Shown: positions 54,596 through 64,000 of the stretch, in pieces
Layout: each line of letters starts with the position of its first letter
How positions within the stretch are numbered: position 1 is the first letter of the stretch
Assembly: GCA_019915135.1 (NCBI GenBank)
Contig: JAHLMK010000006.1
Coordinates: forward strand, 744,001-808,000
DNA: 64,000 nt
Reading direction: 5' to 3'
Origin: Strobilurus pachycystidiatus
Taxonomy: Eukaryota > Basidiomycota > Agaricomycetes > Agaricales > Physalacriaceae
Notes under the pieces: generated by a model
The model's database searches: none
What the model was told of the DNA's origin: nothing
What the model saw: the letters and a program-made list of their open reading frames with translations, nothing else
Made by a program: the position numbers and the translations under genes

Positions 54596-57500
54596 ATGAC
54601 CTTTGCCGTGCTCAGGGAGCTGCACGCCATCATCGGCAATGCGCTCGACGACATCGAGAGCGTCTACCGCGAGGCGAGCTCGTCGTCCAGCCCAGTGGCG
54701 GAGGCCCCCTCGACGCCGTCAAGGTCGTCCCGCGAGTCGAGCACGACGAACACGACGCCCAAAGGCGCCTCGTTCTCCGTCGGACACGCCTACGCTTCGC
54801 CACCGCCCTCGCCTTCCGTGACCAGCTTCCCCACCTTTTTTCGAGATGGACGCTCCACGACGCCGACGTCGACGCTCGACTTTCCATCGCTAGATGCGCC
54901 ATACGACGCCACATCGCCTTCCGAGGCTCTGACCTCCCATCCGACGGTGATGGCTGCCATTAACAAGATCATCGCTGCTGCCGGACAGATGTCGCTGACG
55001 GTGCAGGCGCCGTTTCTGGCTCTCTGCGATGCATCTATGGGGGTGAGTACCCTGTTTCCTAGTCCACTCCACCCATTTGCATGTTCCTTCTACGCAATAT
55101 CGCGTCCACTAAAGTAATCTAAAATGCTTCTCTGTCGATGGCAGCTGTCAGACTTTCCGAGATCCGCTCTCTTCGCCTACTATCTCCAGTCTCTGCACTT
55201 TCTGTCGTATCGACACTGACTTGACTTGTTGACAGTACCATCTCCCGTCTTGCCTCAGACTCTTGGAGGCGTCGCATACCGTGGAGATCCTCCGTGAAGC
55301 CGGACCCGACGGCTTACACGTCAAAGTGATCGCTGAGAAGACTGGCGTCGAACAGAGCAAGATCGGTGTGTGCCTTTCCCGTTGCTTCTCATCTATCTCT
55401 GATGCTGCTCGCTAGCGCATATTCTTCGTCTGCTTGCTAGCCATCACATTTTACGTGAGGTATCCCCGAATGTCTTCGCTAACAACCGCATATCGTCCAC
55501 CATGGACTCTGGCAAGTCTTACCAAGATATAATGGCTGCGTAAGCATCGCACAATGACTTGCCATTATGACTCTCATACGTCTGTTGCTTAGCCCTGAGG
55601 CCAAATACAAGGGAACTAACGGTATTTCTGCATTCGTCGGGATGTGGTTCGTTACATACCGCTCAACCGTTTACTCCAATCTCTGATCTTTCTTCCAAGC
55701 ACCGATGAGCTGCAAAAGTCATCTGCGTACCTCACCGAAGCTTATCTTCTCAGCCCGAATGCGACCACGAACGGAGACGAGCCAACTCATGCCCCGTTCA
55801 ACTTCGCTTTCGGATGCGAAGGAGTTGGCTTCTTCAGCTGGCTTGAGGGCGAGGGCATAGCCAATGGGCAAGTGAATGGTCCCGGTCGAGAGTGCGCCCT
55901 CTTGCCTGGTATCAAGCCATCGAACGTCAACTCCCTCGCAAACTCCAATCGTTATCGGCTAGAGCGCTTTGGCACGGCTATGACAGGGACCGACTCATGG
56001 GAAGTTCCTGGTGCAGTACTGAATGGTCTGGTGTACTCTTCTAATTCCTTGGTCCATGCTTATCCCTCAACAGGTTTCGATTGGCAATCCCTTCCTCGCG
56101 GAAGCCTCGTCGTGGATGTCGGAGGTGGCATCGGCTCGACGAGCATGTTTCTGGCGCATGCGTTCTCGAATCCTGCTGACGAGGACAATCCCGGCCTGAA
56201 ATTTATCATCCAAGATAGGGAGGTTGTCGTCGATATGGGAAAGAAGATGTGGAGAGAGAAATGCCCCGAGCTCCTTGACTCCGGTGTCGCAGAATTTCAA
56301 GGTAAGAAGACAGTTTTTAGGCAACATATCTTCACTCACATGACGCAGTTCACGATTTCTTCACTCCTCAGCCTATTCAGCACGCAGCTGTTTACTTCCT
56401 TCGAGTCATTCTTCACGACTGGCCTGATGATTTTGCTCGGAAGATTCTTCTGCGACTAAGAGAGGCTGCATCTCCGCACACCAAACTGGTCCTGGCCGAT
56501 TTCGTACTACCGCTGGCATGCGCCGACGATCTCTCTTCTACAGAAAATGAGGATTCATTGGTCGGTATCATCGGCGCCGAGAAAACATTGGCGCCTGCTC
56601 CTCTTCTTCCTAATCTTGGAAAGGCTAGTGCGCACGCCTATTGGATGGATTTAACGGTATGAGTCCTCCTTACAGAAGCTGCCCCTGCTGATGAATTGAC
56701 CTAGATGCAAGCAACATTTAATGGCCAGGAACGCACACTGCGCGAAATCATCGCCTTATGCGCCTCAGCCGGGTGGAAGGTTGTCAAACTCACAAAGGCG
56801 CCGGGCTCTCTCTTCGGACACACGGTCGCTATTCCAATTCCAATTTCTCACCGTATGAGCGACCTTTTCGAAAACTCCGCTGTCTTTCCTAACACCAGAG
56901 ACCTCCCACTCGGTCATTTCGATGTTGAGAGAGAGCTCATGGAGCGAGCAACGAGATGCGGGACGCCTACTCTTGGTTCGAGGACAGAACTCCCATCATT
57001 CGAAGAAACAAGAAGTCGATTTGGTGGGCGCTTCATGCGTGGGATTGGACGTCGTGTTGGCTTGGGCAGTACGGGCAAGGCTGGGCTCTCCAAATTGGTC
57101 ATTGGCTCGCCACAACCGAAGAAGAAGAAACCCTCGCCATTATCTGTCTCCTCGCCCATTCCCATTTCCACATCGCCGCGCAACTCTTTATCGCTCTACC
57201 CCCTCATGAATTCGGATTATACGGCATCAACCAGTGATTTGCGCGCTCCTCCGGCGTCGCCGCTTTCGCCTCGTAACCGCAAGCTGACGCTGAGCCCCAA
57301 ATCATCTTTTGCCCGTCTCCAGTGGATGGGCTCGTCGGTCTCGATTAACCAGGAGTATATGCCGTCGCCGTCCATTTCCCCTCCATCACCTGTCGTTGCG
57401 AGACAGCTTACCCACTCAGTGTCGCAAGCTCAGCTCTCTCCCACTGCATCTCGTAACCCGCCTGCCTCTCCTGTATCGTCTCGATCCCGCGCACCAATGC

Positions 57501-57913
57501 TTTCTCGTCATTCCTCGTTGGCTCAACTCAATCTTCATGCATCTCCGTCGTCTTCGACTTCTTCCAGCCCAGTCCCGCCAGTCCCAGATCTGCCAAAGAC
57601 GTATTCGGCTCCGCGTTCGCCTTTCACAAGGAGGAAGGATTCATCCGGTCCCGACAGTCCTTCAATTCGAAAGAAGTCTGAAACTGTCTTGGGTCTGCCG
57701 TTCACTAGGCACTCGAGGAATCGCAGTGGGAGTATGTTGCGCGGGCTCCAGATTCCTGGAGCGGGGAGGAAGATTGCGTTTACGGAGCACGATGCGCAGG
57801 AGGAGAATGTGTCCCTTGATGGGCATGCGCGCGGACAGAAGTTGAGCACGCTGGGAGCGGCTGCGCCTATAGAGAAATTGCGCTACAAATCGAGGCCGGC
57901 GTCTCCATTCTAG
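54596..57913 (+). CDS. SAM-dependent O-methyltransferase with a long Ser/Pro-rich C-terminal extension
   Basis: Paralogue of the 7079 gene. Exon 1 (54596-55042) has MTFAVLRELHAIIGNALDDI, a Ser/Thr-rich insert, then VMAAINKIIAAAGQMSLTVQ. Exon 2 begins at 55236: YHLPSCLRLLEASHTVEILR, EAGPDGLHVKVIAEKTG. AHILRLLASHHILREVSPNV, FANNR follows. The SAM motif is RGSLVVDVGGGIGSTSMFLA. HDFFTPQPIQHAAVYFLRVI leads to LHDWPDD with the catalytic-type His, then TKLVLADFVLP. The methyltransferase ends at QERTLREIIALCASAGWKVV and GSLFGHTVAIPIPI. The same open exon (56705-57913) then continues for about 330 more residues of Ser/Pro/Arg-rich sequence (SPLSPRNRKLTLSPKSSFAR; SRHSSLAQLNLHASPSSSTS). Typical family members stop soon after the GHxVAxP strand, so the extension is unusual. 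Confidence 0.85.
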
Positions 57914-58294
57914 GATGATTGTGTTTGTATAGCTTTCCCCGTCCACAGGCTCTATCTCCCTTCTTCGCTCTCGTTGTTTTTGGCTTTGAGCAGGCTTTCG
58001 ATAAAGTAAGGTATCATCATGTTGTTGTAATATGTATTTGGGTTTTTGAAACCTTGGTGTTCGTGTACTTACGTTGGCGACTACTGTATCTAGCATCTAG
58101 ACAGTTTCGATTCGTGAGAATGTATGTATATGGTAGACAAGTGCGATTGGATGGAATACGACGCTAGGTGGCATCGAAGAGATTCGTGGGGACTCATCGG
58201 CAAATACGAGAAGAAACACATTCTGTAACTGTCGTACAGCAGTATTCGACAGGCAAGAGTAACTCTTCTGGTTGTGATCTACAAGTTCTGCGGT
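57914..58294. other. Convergent 3' intergenic region
   Basis: 380 bp between the stops of OMT2 and the F-box gene; no gene. Confidence 0.45.
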
Positions 58295-60811
58295 TCACCA
58301 CACTTGACTGTGGCCCGCCGCCCAGTACTCGCTTAGTTTCCACGTAAGCTCTGCTCTGCCACCGCCTGAAATACGTGCACCGACATTTTCACCATCCATG
58401 GTCCGTACCCAGACTCGTCCAGGGATCTGTCCGCTTGGGTGATCCTCGCCGAAGATGCCATTGAATGATAACGTTCGCAAAGCAGGGCATTGCACGAAGA
58501 TATTGATGGCAAGCCGCTCTTGAACTTCGTCAAGTCTATCCGACGCAGGATAATCCGACCGTAGGGGTCGGTAGGTCAGATACGGTACCCAGATGATCAA
58601 GGTTTCTAGCGTGGGGAGTGAAGTAGCCAGTCTTGAGGCAATGTCCAACTGGAGATTGACATGAGCTACAGGAAGGCAGCGTGAGGGTCGAGCACTTACG
58701 ATGTCTTGATATGACATTGGCGGCCAGCTTCTTCTTATTTCCAGGGACCGTAGATTGGGGAATAGTGGGCGCAATAGAAGAGGAATGTCCATTGCATGCC
58801 CTGACTTGACATCTACAACCACTGCCTGCACTGAGGGTGAGCGATAAGACGCCGACGAGAAGTCTTCCATATCCAACTTCGCCAGCGTCAGCAGAGACGA
58901 CGGTAGATGCAAAACTGGGAAGGTATCTAGCCTGAGATGCTCCAGAAAGGGTGTGGCGAACTCGAAGTCGATGGCAGTGCCATGCCCGGCATCGGCCCGG
59001 GAATCTGCAAGATCTAGGATCCATAGAGCTGGAAACGAGCGATGCAAGAGGACCTGCATATCCGCTGCTGATATCTTCACAACTAGGAGCAATTCCCGAA
59101 CTTGAGGACAAATTGGAAATTGGTGAGGACCACAGCTAAGGGGATGGTTTCGAAGATTGAGTCTTAGACTACGCAAGGCAGAGGCTGAGAACGCCACGAT
59201 TTGCACGTAAAGTTTGTTATCATTGCTCGTTGAAGTCAAATTGAGGCAATGGGATGTCACGGAGATGGAAAGATGGTTCAAAGAGGTATATGAGGTGCTG
59301 AGGATCGGGGGAGTCACGATGTAATCTTTTGGAATATAGTTTTTCACTGGGCCTCCATTCCAGAGTCGTAAGGAAGAAACGTTGGGACATCGTCGTGATA
59401 TTTCTTCCAAAACCTCCACAAGAAGGAAATTCGCATCATCACCAGGCTCTGGTACATGTGTGAAGTGGATGGCTGGCGGCACAACGACCAGAAGATCTGT
59501 GATATCCCTAGCCGAAGGCCAGTAGAATGGCGCTTGAGTTGCGACACTGCCATCATGCAGACCCATGCACATGTCCGAAGAGCGTACACAAAAGCTCCGC
59601 AAAGGGCCAGCAAGGTCTGGACGACTGTCTAACGCCTTCTTAACGCGAGCAAGGCGTCTCTCGAGCTCAGCCGGGTGCACATGGAGTTGTGATGGAGTGA
59701 AAACGGCCAACGGGTCTCTGTATATCATCTCCGTGCAGATCTCTCGCGTGTGCCGGCATACAGTGAATAACGGGAACAGAGATCGTAGAGGAAGAAACGC
59801 GAAGATGTGGATGTGAATTTCCGTGGGAAGTCGAAGGAAAGCGCCTTGGGGTCGCGATGGACGCTTTCCAGCTCGATTAGAGGGCGACATGAGGGGCAGC
59901 GAGGGCGAGGCTACAGCAGGTACCGATTGGGCTGAGTTCGGGATTCGAAAGACCCCTGGTGAAATTTTCTGCAACTCTGCTAGTATCATATCGACGAGAA
60001 GGTTCTTGTTCATCTTCAAGTTTGCCAATGAAGCTTTGCTTATCGCAATGTCACGGCTGGAGGCCTCGGCCATCATTGCAAACCATGAGACGAGCACGCA
60101 GAAACACCGATAGCTGTAAGTAGCACGCATCTGGGAATCCTTCGACTGAGCAGTCAAAGCATAAGGCTGGCCCCAGAACGAGCGGTGCAGACACTCATCC
60201 TCATAATAGTGCCAAGTGATGTGTTCTTTCTGCATCCTCAACCGATGGCACATTGCTCTGCCAGAGTCAAAGGATTCCCCAGAATCGAGGGCAAGAACGA
60301 GATTGACAAACAGGTAGCAGTGCAAAGTCCAGGACATGTATTGGTCAAGACCAGGATCTCCATTCCCTGAAATGGTTGAGTAGAATACGGAACCATTGTG
60401 TCTCAACATACCGGAAGTGTATATCGATTTCAGGGAGGTCATCTCAACCCGAGGGTGCTGACTGAGGTAGAGGAGGGAAGGCAGATGATGAAATGGCTTG
60501 GAAGGGCTCGTCAAGGCATACATGACGACCGCAGCGTTTTCTTCAGGCGTATGCATATTCTCCCATTGCCGTCTCTTCGCGTAGATGGCGCAGCGTGGAT
60601 TGTTGCTGAACTCTTTCATGCCCTGAAGCATGTCGAGAGGGAAGAGTGCGTCCTGATACACGCCTACATGTGCCCATTTTTCAGCGGAAGCGTCAGGCTT
60701 CGGTACCGACGCTCTTCGTGAATCAGAAAACTCGACGATCCGAGTGGCAAGGACGCGCGCAAAATGAATGAATGCTCTCTGTCGAGCTTCTAGGTGGGAT
60801 TTGCGTCGCAA
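58295..60811 (-). CDS. F-box protein with an unusual N-terminal domain
   Basis: F-box proteins recruit substrates to SCF ubiquitin ligases. The frame is 838 codons. The first approximately 310 residues (MRRKSHLEARQRAFIHFARV ... MCHRLRMQKEHITWHYYEDE) are not an F-box region; they resemble the C-terminal helical part of fungal transcription factors (FVNLVLALDSGESFDSGRAM, CFCVLVSWFAMMAEASSRDI), which is inference. The F-box is FLRLPTEIHIHIFAFLPLRS, LFPLFTVCRHTREICTEMIY at about 325-370. Irregular LRR-like strands follow (ISRRCPNVSSLRLWNGG, SALRSLRLNLRNHPL, LLLRPLFPNLRSLEIRRSW). An intron with GTAAGT starts after SYQDI near 58698. Either one fused gene or two genes whose boundary is hidden in the open frame. 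Confidence 0.7.
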   Translation of the reverse strand: MRRKSHLEARQRAFIHFARVLATRIVEFSDSRRASVPKPDASAEKWAHVGVYQDALFPLDMLQGMKEFSNNPRCAIYAKRRQWENMHTPEENAAVVMYALTSPSKPFHHLPSLLYLSQHPRVEMTSLKSIYTSGMLRHNGSVFYSTISGNGDPGLDQYMSWTLHCYLFVNLVLALDSGESFDSGRAMCHRLRMQKEHITWHYYEDECLHRSFWGQPYALTAQSKDSQMRATYSYRCFCVLVSWFAMMAEASSRDIAISKASLANLKMNKNLLVDMILAELQKISPGVFRIPNSAQSVPAVASPSLPLMSPSNRAGKRPSRPQGAFLRLPTEIHIHIFAFLPLRSLFPLFTVCRHTREICTEMIYRDPLAVFTPSQLHVHPAELERRLARVKKALDSRPDLAGPLRSFCVRSSDMCMGLHDGSVATQAPFYWPSARDITDLLVVVPPAIHFTHVPEPGDDANFLLVEVLEEISRRCPNVSSLRLWNGGPVKNYIPKDYIVTPPILSTSYTSLNHLSISVTSHCLNLTSTSNDNKLYVQIVAFSASALRSLRLNLRNHPLSCGPHQFPICPQVRELLLVVKISAADMQVLLHRSFPALWILDLADSRADAGHGTAIDFEFATPFLEHLRLDTFPVLHLPSSLLTLAKLDMEDFSSASYRSPSVQAVVVDVKSGHAMDIPLLLRPLFPNLRSLEIRRSWPPMSYQDIVSARPSRCLPVAHVNLQLDIASRLATSLPTLETLIIWVPYLTYRPLRSDYPASDRLDEVQERLAINIFVQCPALRTLSFNGIFGEDHPSGQIPGRVWVRTMDGENVGARISGGGRAELTWKLSEYWAAGHSQVW

Positions 60812-61813
60812 TTTGAAATCGCTAGCGGAAGGAGAGCTTGGATATCTCTCGAGGGCTACGTGATCTGAAAGGCCTGTCGAAAATGTTCAATATGGTTCAA
60901 GTTCTCGAGCAAATCGAGGGAAGACTGTCAAACGGCAGTACTGACAGTGCCAGGGGATCTTTCCTTGTTGATGGGGGAAGCTCATTGCTTGATTCGAGGT
61001 AGATGAGGATAGACTGCTGGTAGACGTGGATGAAACAGTAAGAGTAACGGGTTCAGGGTTGTACTTGTCACTGTGGCCGAAATACCGAGACGCGAAATAA
61101 TTCCGACGGGGAACTCGCTATTGATCTTCAAGAGTTCAGCAAGAGCGCGCGAAGACCCAATTGGAGGATTTGATGGCCATGTTAGCGGGTTATATGTATG
61201 TCATGATCAGTCAGACATCTTTGACATGTATTACTTACTGATGCACTCCCTCAATGAGCCTGATGGATCAATAGCGCAGAGAAACGCGAAAGCAAGCCTC
61301 ATAATTTTGAAGTGCTACGGTCAAACCCTTTTTGTAGGTCGCGTATAACGACGTCGTCCATGAAGAAATTATAATGGTGTCCCTCAACTCCAATGACTTT
61401 ATTGCAGTTTCCGAAAAAGTTGGCGGAGCCTGCCTTTTCGGGCGCGCGTGCGATTTGCGATCATTTTGGCCGTAAATACTGCACCCACTATAACTACGTC
61501 AAATCTTGACCATTTCACTTGATTTTTTGATCAATATATATCGCCCAAAACCTCTCAGGGTGCACAGCCAATCGCCCGCGAGGACGGTGCTTTATCTCGC
61601 GTGATATTTCAGTCTCAATACCCGACCTCATCCTGCTGCTCTCAAAAATCAATTCTTGAGAGTTGAGCTTCGTGACAGCACTAGTACATGCCTTTTAGTA
61701 TACTGAGTGTGCACGCAAAATTTCAGGAGCTACGGAGCAACAGTGCAGAAGTGGTACTTCGGGCAATGTTGCGCACTGTGACAACCGCGATCGGACGCGA
61801 CTTGCCTCTTACC
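60812..61813. other. Divergent intergenic region with TATA-like sequence
   Basis: About 1 kb between the F-box gene and the AT-hook gene. TATATA occurs at 61535-61540 and an AT-rich block at 61480-61550. A 91-codon frame at 61073-61348 has no resemblance to known proteins. Confidence 0.4.
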
Positions 61814-64000
61814 ATGACCGGCTCTGGCACTAAAAAGCGAAAGGCACCTGCTCATCCCCTTCCATCTCGAACCTCCTCTCGCCTCAAGGGCATAGATGCG
61901 ACCAAGGTCCCTCTGCCACTCTCAAAAAAGGGGAAAAAACCTGCCCCTCCTCCTTCTTTGCCTGTCCAACCCCGCATTCGGCTTGTGCTCCCTGCTCAAC
62001 CTCCCATTCCCGATATCTCTGAGGACTCTTTGGGTGCTCGCTCCACCAATCCCGAAGACGTCTCGTCTGGCATTCACTTGACTACTGCTGAGACGGAGCA
62101 TCCTCAAAACCACGCTGCTGTGGAAGATGGAGATGACGAGGAAGAAGAAGACGAAGAAGTTGACGAGCTGGCAGACGATTCGGACTGTGCCAGAGTGAAC
62201 CTCCTTCGCCAGAAGGCTGACAAGGATGAGCATCTTTGGTCCTCTGACTTTGAACAGGTCGATTGGAACTGGGGCGCCACAGGCGCACATGAGAGCGACT
62301 CGGATGATGAGGATAGCGAGCCTCATGACAAGGAGGAGCTTGACGATATGGAGGACGATGAGCTCGACAAGGAGCTTAGTCTACCTATCGATGAGGCAGT
62401 GCGTCGCATCACGGCTTACGAAGACGACGAACATGATCGTTCGGGTTTGAAGGCTTCGCGCGGCTCAAAGAGAGGCGTAAAATGTTCGTTCTTCCTTCTT
62501 CATGATGCGTTATACTCAGTCATTTCAGATAAAACCAACGAGGCTCACACGGACCTCGACATGGAACCTCCCGCAAAGAAAGTCAAGACAGCGCCAAAAC
62601 GCGGACGTCCATCTAAAGGTAGTTCATCGTGTCAGATATATTACATTTCTTCTGAAACTCCGCTGGCAGCACCACCACCTCTTCCAGCACTCGAGGAAGA
62701 GGAGGAAGTCGAAGACTCCTTCGAGCTTGATTTTGTGATCCCATATAACGGTGCATTTGAAACTCATGGCGTCGACTCCGATGTCTCCTGGGAAGGATTT
62801 CAGTGTGGTCTTGCTGATGCCATTGGCCTTCCTCGGAGACAGATATCCGAACTCTCTTTTGCCTATCGCTTTAGTACTGCCCTTCAGAAGGATCCATGGA
62901 ACCATATTTCCACCGCTCGTCATTTCGAAAAGCTCGTGAAGAATGCACGGCCCATCTTGGCCGCACGTAAAAAGAACTCGAAGCCGTTCACCGTTCTCAT
63001 GAAGGATCTTGCCGCGGAAAAAGCAGAGAAGGCGGCGAAGGAGAAAAAGAGTCATGGTTCGGGAGCAAAGGATAATGGCAGAGGTAAAGGGAAATCCACT
63101 GCAAATAAGGTCTACTTTTGGTTAGGGTTGCAAAGATGAGATCTAACCAATCATTAGATGAAGAAACAGAGCGACACAGACGACGAAGACGGAGATGATA
63201 GTATCGACGAGACAAAGCCGGAGCAAATTGTCGCCAAGCTTCGTCGCCGAATTGATTCGGGAAGGACGCTCAGTCAATCGCAATGGGTTACTATCATCCA
63301 GGACGACAATCACTGCAATACCCACCATGGTCAGTACTGCGCAAAGATTCAAAACACATGTGTGCCGCTTGACATTCGGACGCAAAGTGCATGGGCCACA
63401 TTGATGGTATGTACTTACTTGTTGCCTTATCTGTACTCATTTGAGCCATAGACTCGTGGCTGGAAGTCGACAACAGTTCCGCCAGGACAACTCAAGCTCG
63501 AGGATACACTACACAGTAAGAAAAAATCCGACAAGCCGCTTGAGCAACCTTTGAGTGGTGATCCTTTTTCTACACCACATGGAACACCACACACTGCGAT
63601 GGGGCCGATGGGCTATGGTCATTATGCGTTGCCACCACCGTATTACCCACCACCACCAATGGATCACTATCGGACCCCAACCTTTGGACGTGGTTCACGG
63701 TCGTACCCAGATACTCTTCCCTCGTCTGATCCACCAGAGGAAGAGGAGGATATTCGAGTCTTTCCTACAATCAAGCAGTGGTTGAAGGATCTCGACGCTG
63801 GTGTCCGGGGCGAAGACGGGGATCATTTTGCACAGTTTGAAGATGATTTCGAGCTGCACAAGTATAAGCGCATTCAGGAGCTTGTTGATCCTTCCATGAA
63901 TGCAGAGGAGATGCTGCGGATGTGCGGAAAGATGGAGATGGGTACGGCGCGACGCTTGCTGACATATGCACGTCAAGATGTTGAACGAGTTCGTCATCAG
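61814..64000 (+). CDS. AT-hook, acidic/basic low-complexity protein, 5' part (3' end outside window)
   Basis: Unrecognised Agaricomycete protein, probably nuclear. The start MTGSGTKKRKAPAHPLPSRT was chosen at 61814 (ACCATGACC); an in-frame ATG lies at 61688. Order: Lys/Pro-rich basic region, an acidic block (VEDGDDEEEEDEEVDELADD; DDMEDDELDKELSLPIDEAV), an AT-hook core (PKRGRPSKG), then a folded-looking region FELDFVIPYNGAFETHGVDS, VSWEGFQCGLADAIG, PWNHISTARHFEKLVKNARP. Next come a Lys/Glu helix, a Cys/His segment (IIQDDNHCNTHHGQYCAKIQ), a Pro/Tyr-rich stretch (HYALPPPYYPPPPMDHYRTP) and FPTIKQWLKDLDAGVRGEDG. Introns near 62483-62529, 62621-62671 and 63110-63156 are likely; the second removes SSSCQIYYISSE. 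The frame is open at the window end. Confidence 0.65.

Noticed and set aside
56922..57849. Additional plus and minus frames in the OMT2 tail exon
   Set aside because: The tail frame is contiguous with the methyltransferase exon and richest in typical codons; the others are low-complexity shadows.
1..64000. tRNA or rRNA genes and CRISPR arrays
   Set aside because: No B-box-like GGTTCRANNCC with a cloverleaf context was noticed, no rRNA sequence, and no regularly spaced direct repeats.

Overview
This window is nuclear DNA from a filamentous basidiomycete, most likely an Agaricomycete (mushroom-forming fungus). Nearly every gene is cut by introns of about 50-60 bp with GT...AG ends. The families present (DUF6534 membrane proteins, membrane-anchored GH76-like proteins, BTB proteins, FAS1 proteins, zinc-finger-headed Helitrons) are typical of that group. 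No species can be named from the sequence alone.

Left arm (1-9.7 kb): the 3' end of a PP2C-type phosphatase, an atypical SDR gene (copy A, minus), ubiquitin-conjugating enzyme ubc13 (minus), a classical SDR (minus) and an O-methyltransferase (plus).

Transposon-rich centre (9.7-27.6 kb): a second copy of the atypical SDR gene (copy B, plus) has intact exons, but each of its two introns carries an insertion. One is 2122 bp with a 7-bp target duplication. The other is 1352 bp with terminal inverted repeats and a TA target duplication. Copy A gives the empty-site sequence for both. Copy B is followed by a tandem array: a GH76-like membrane glycosidase (minus), an SDR 3' remnant, a second GH76-like gene (minus), then an SDR exon-3 remnant that stops abruptly. 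Beyond that lies a Helitron with a nearly complete RepHel gene (minus), flanked on its 3' side by a dense cluster of GC-rich hairpins.

Right arm (27.8-64 kb): a DUF6534 membrane protein followed by a decayed paralogue, a BTB protein, a secreted CBM19-like protein, an Ecm14-type inactive metallocarboxypeptidase, a CBM21/PP1-targeting subunit, the Skn7-type regulator (HSF domain plus receiver), a FAS1 protein, a Zn2Cys6 transcription factor, a secreted beta-lactamase-like serine hydrolase, an MFS transporter, a small membrane protein, a second O-methyltransferase with a long Ser/Pro-rich tail, an F-box protein, and the 5' part of an AT-hook protein that runs off the window.

The genes are mostly independent housekeeping, signalling, cell-wall and secretion functions; no backbone synthase marks a biosynthetic cluster. 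The strongest biological story is the central duplicated and transposon-invaded region.
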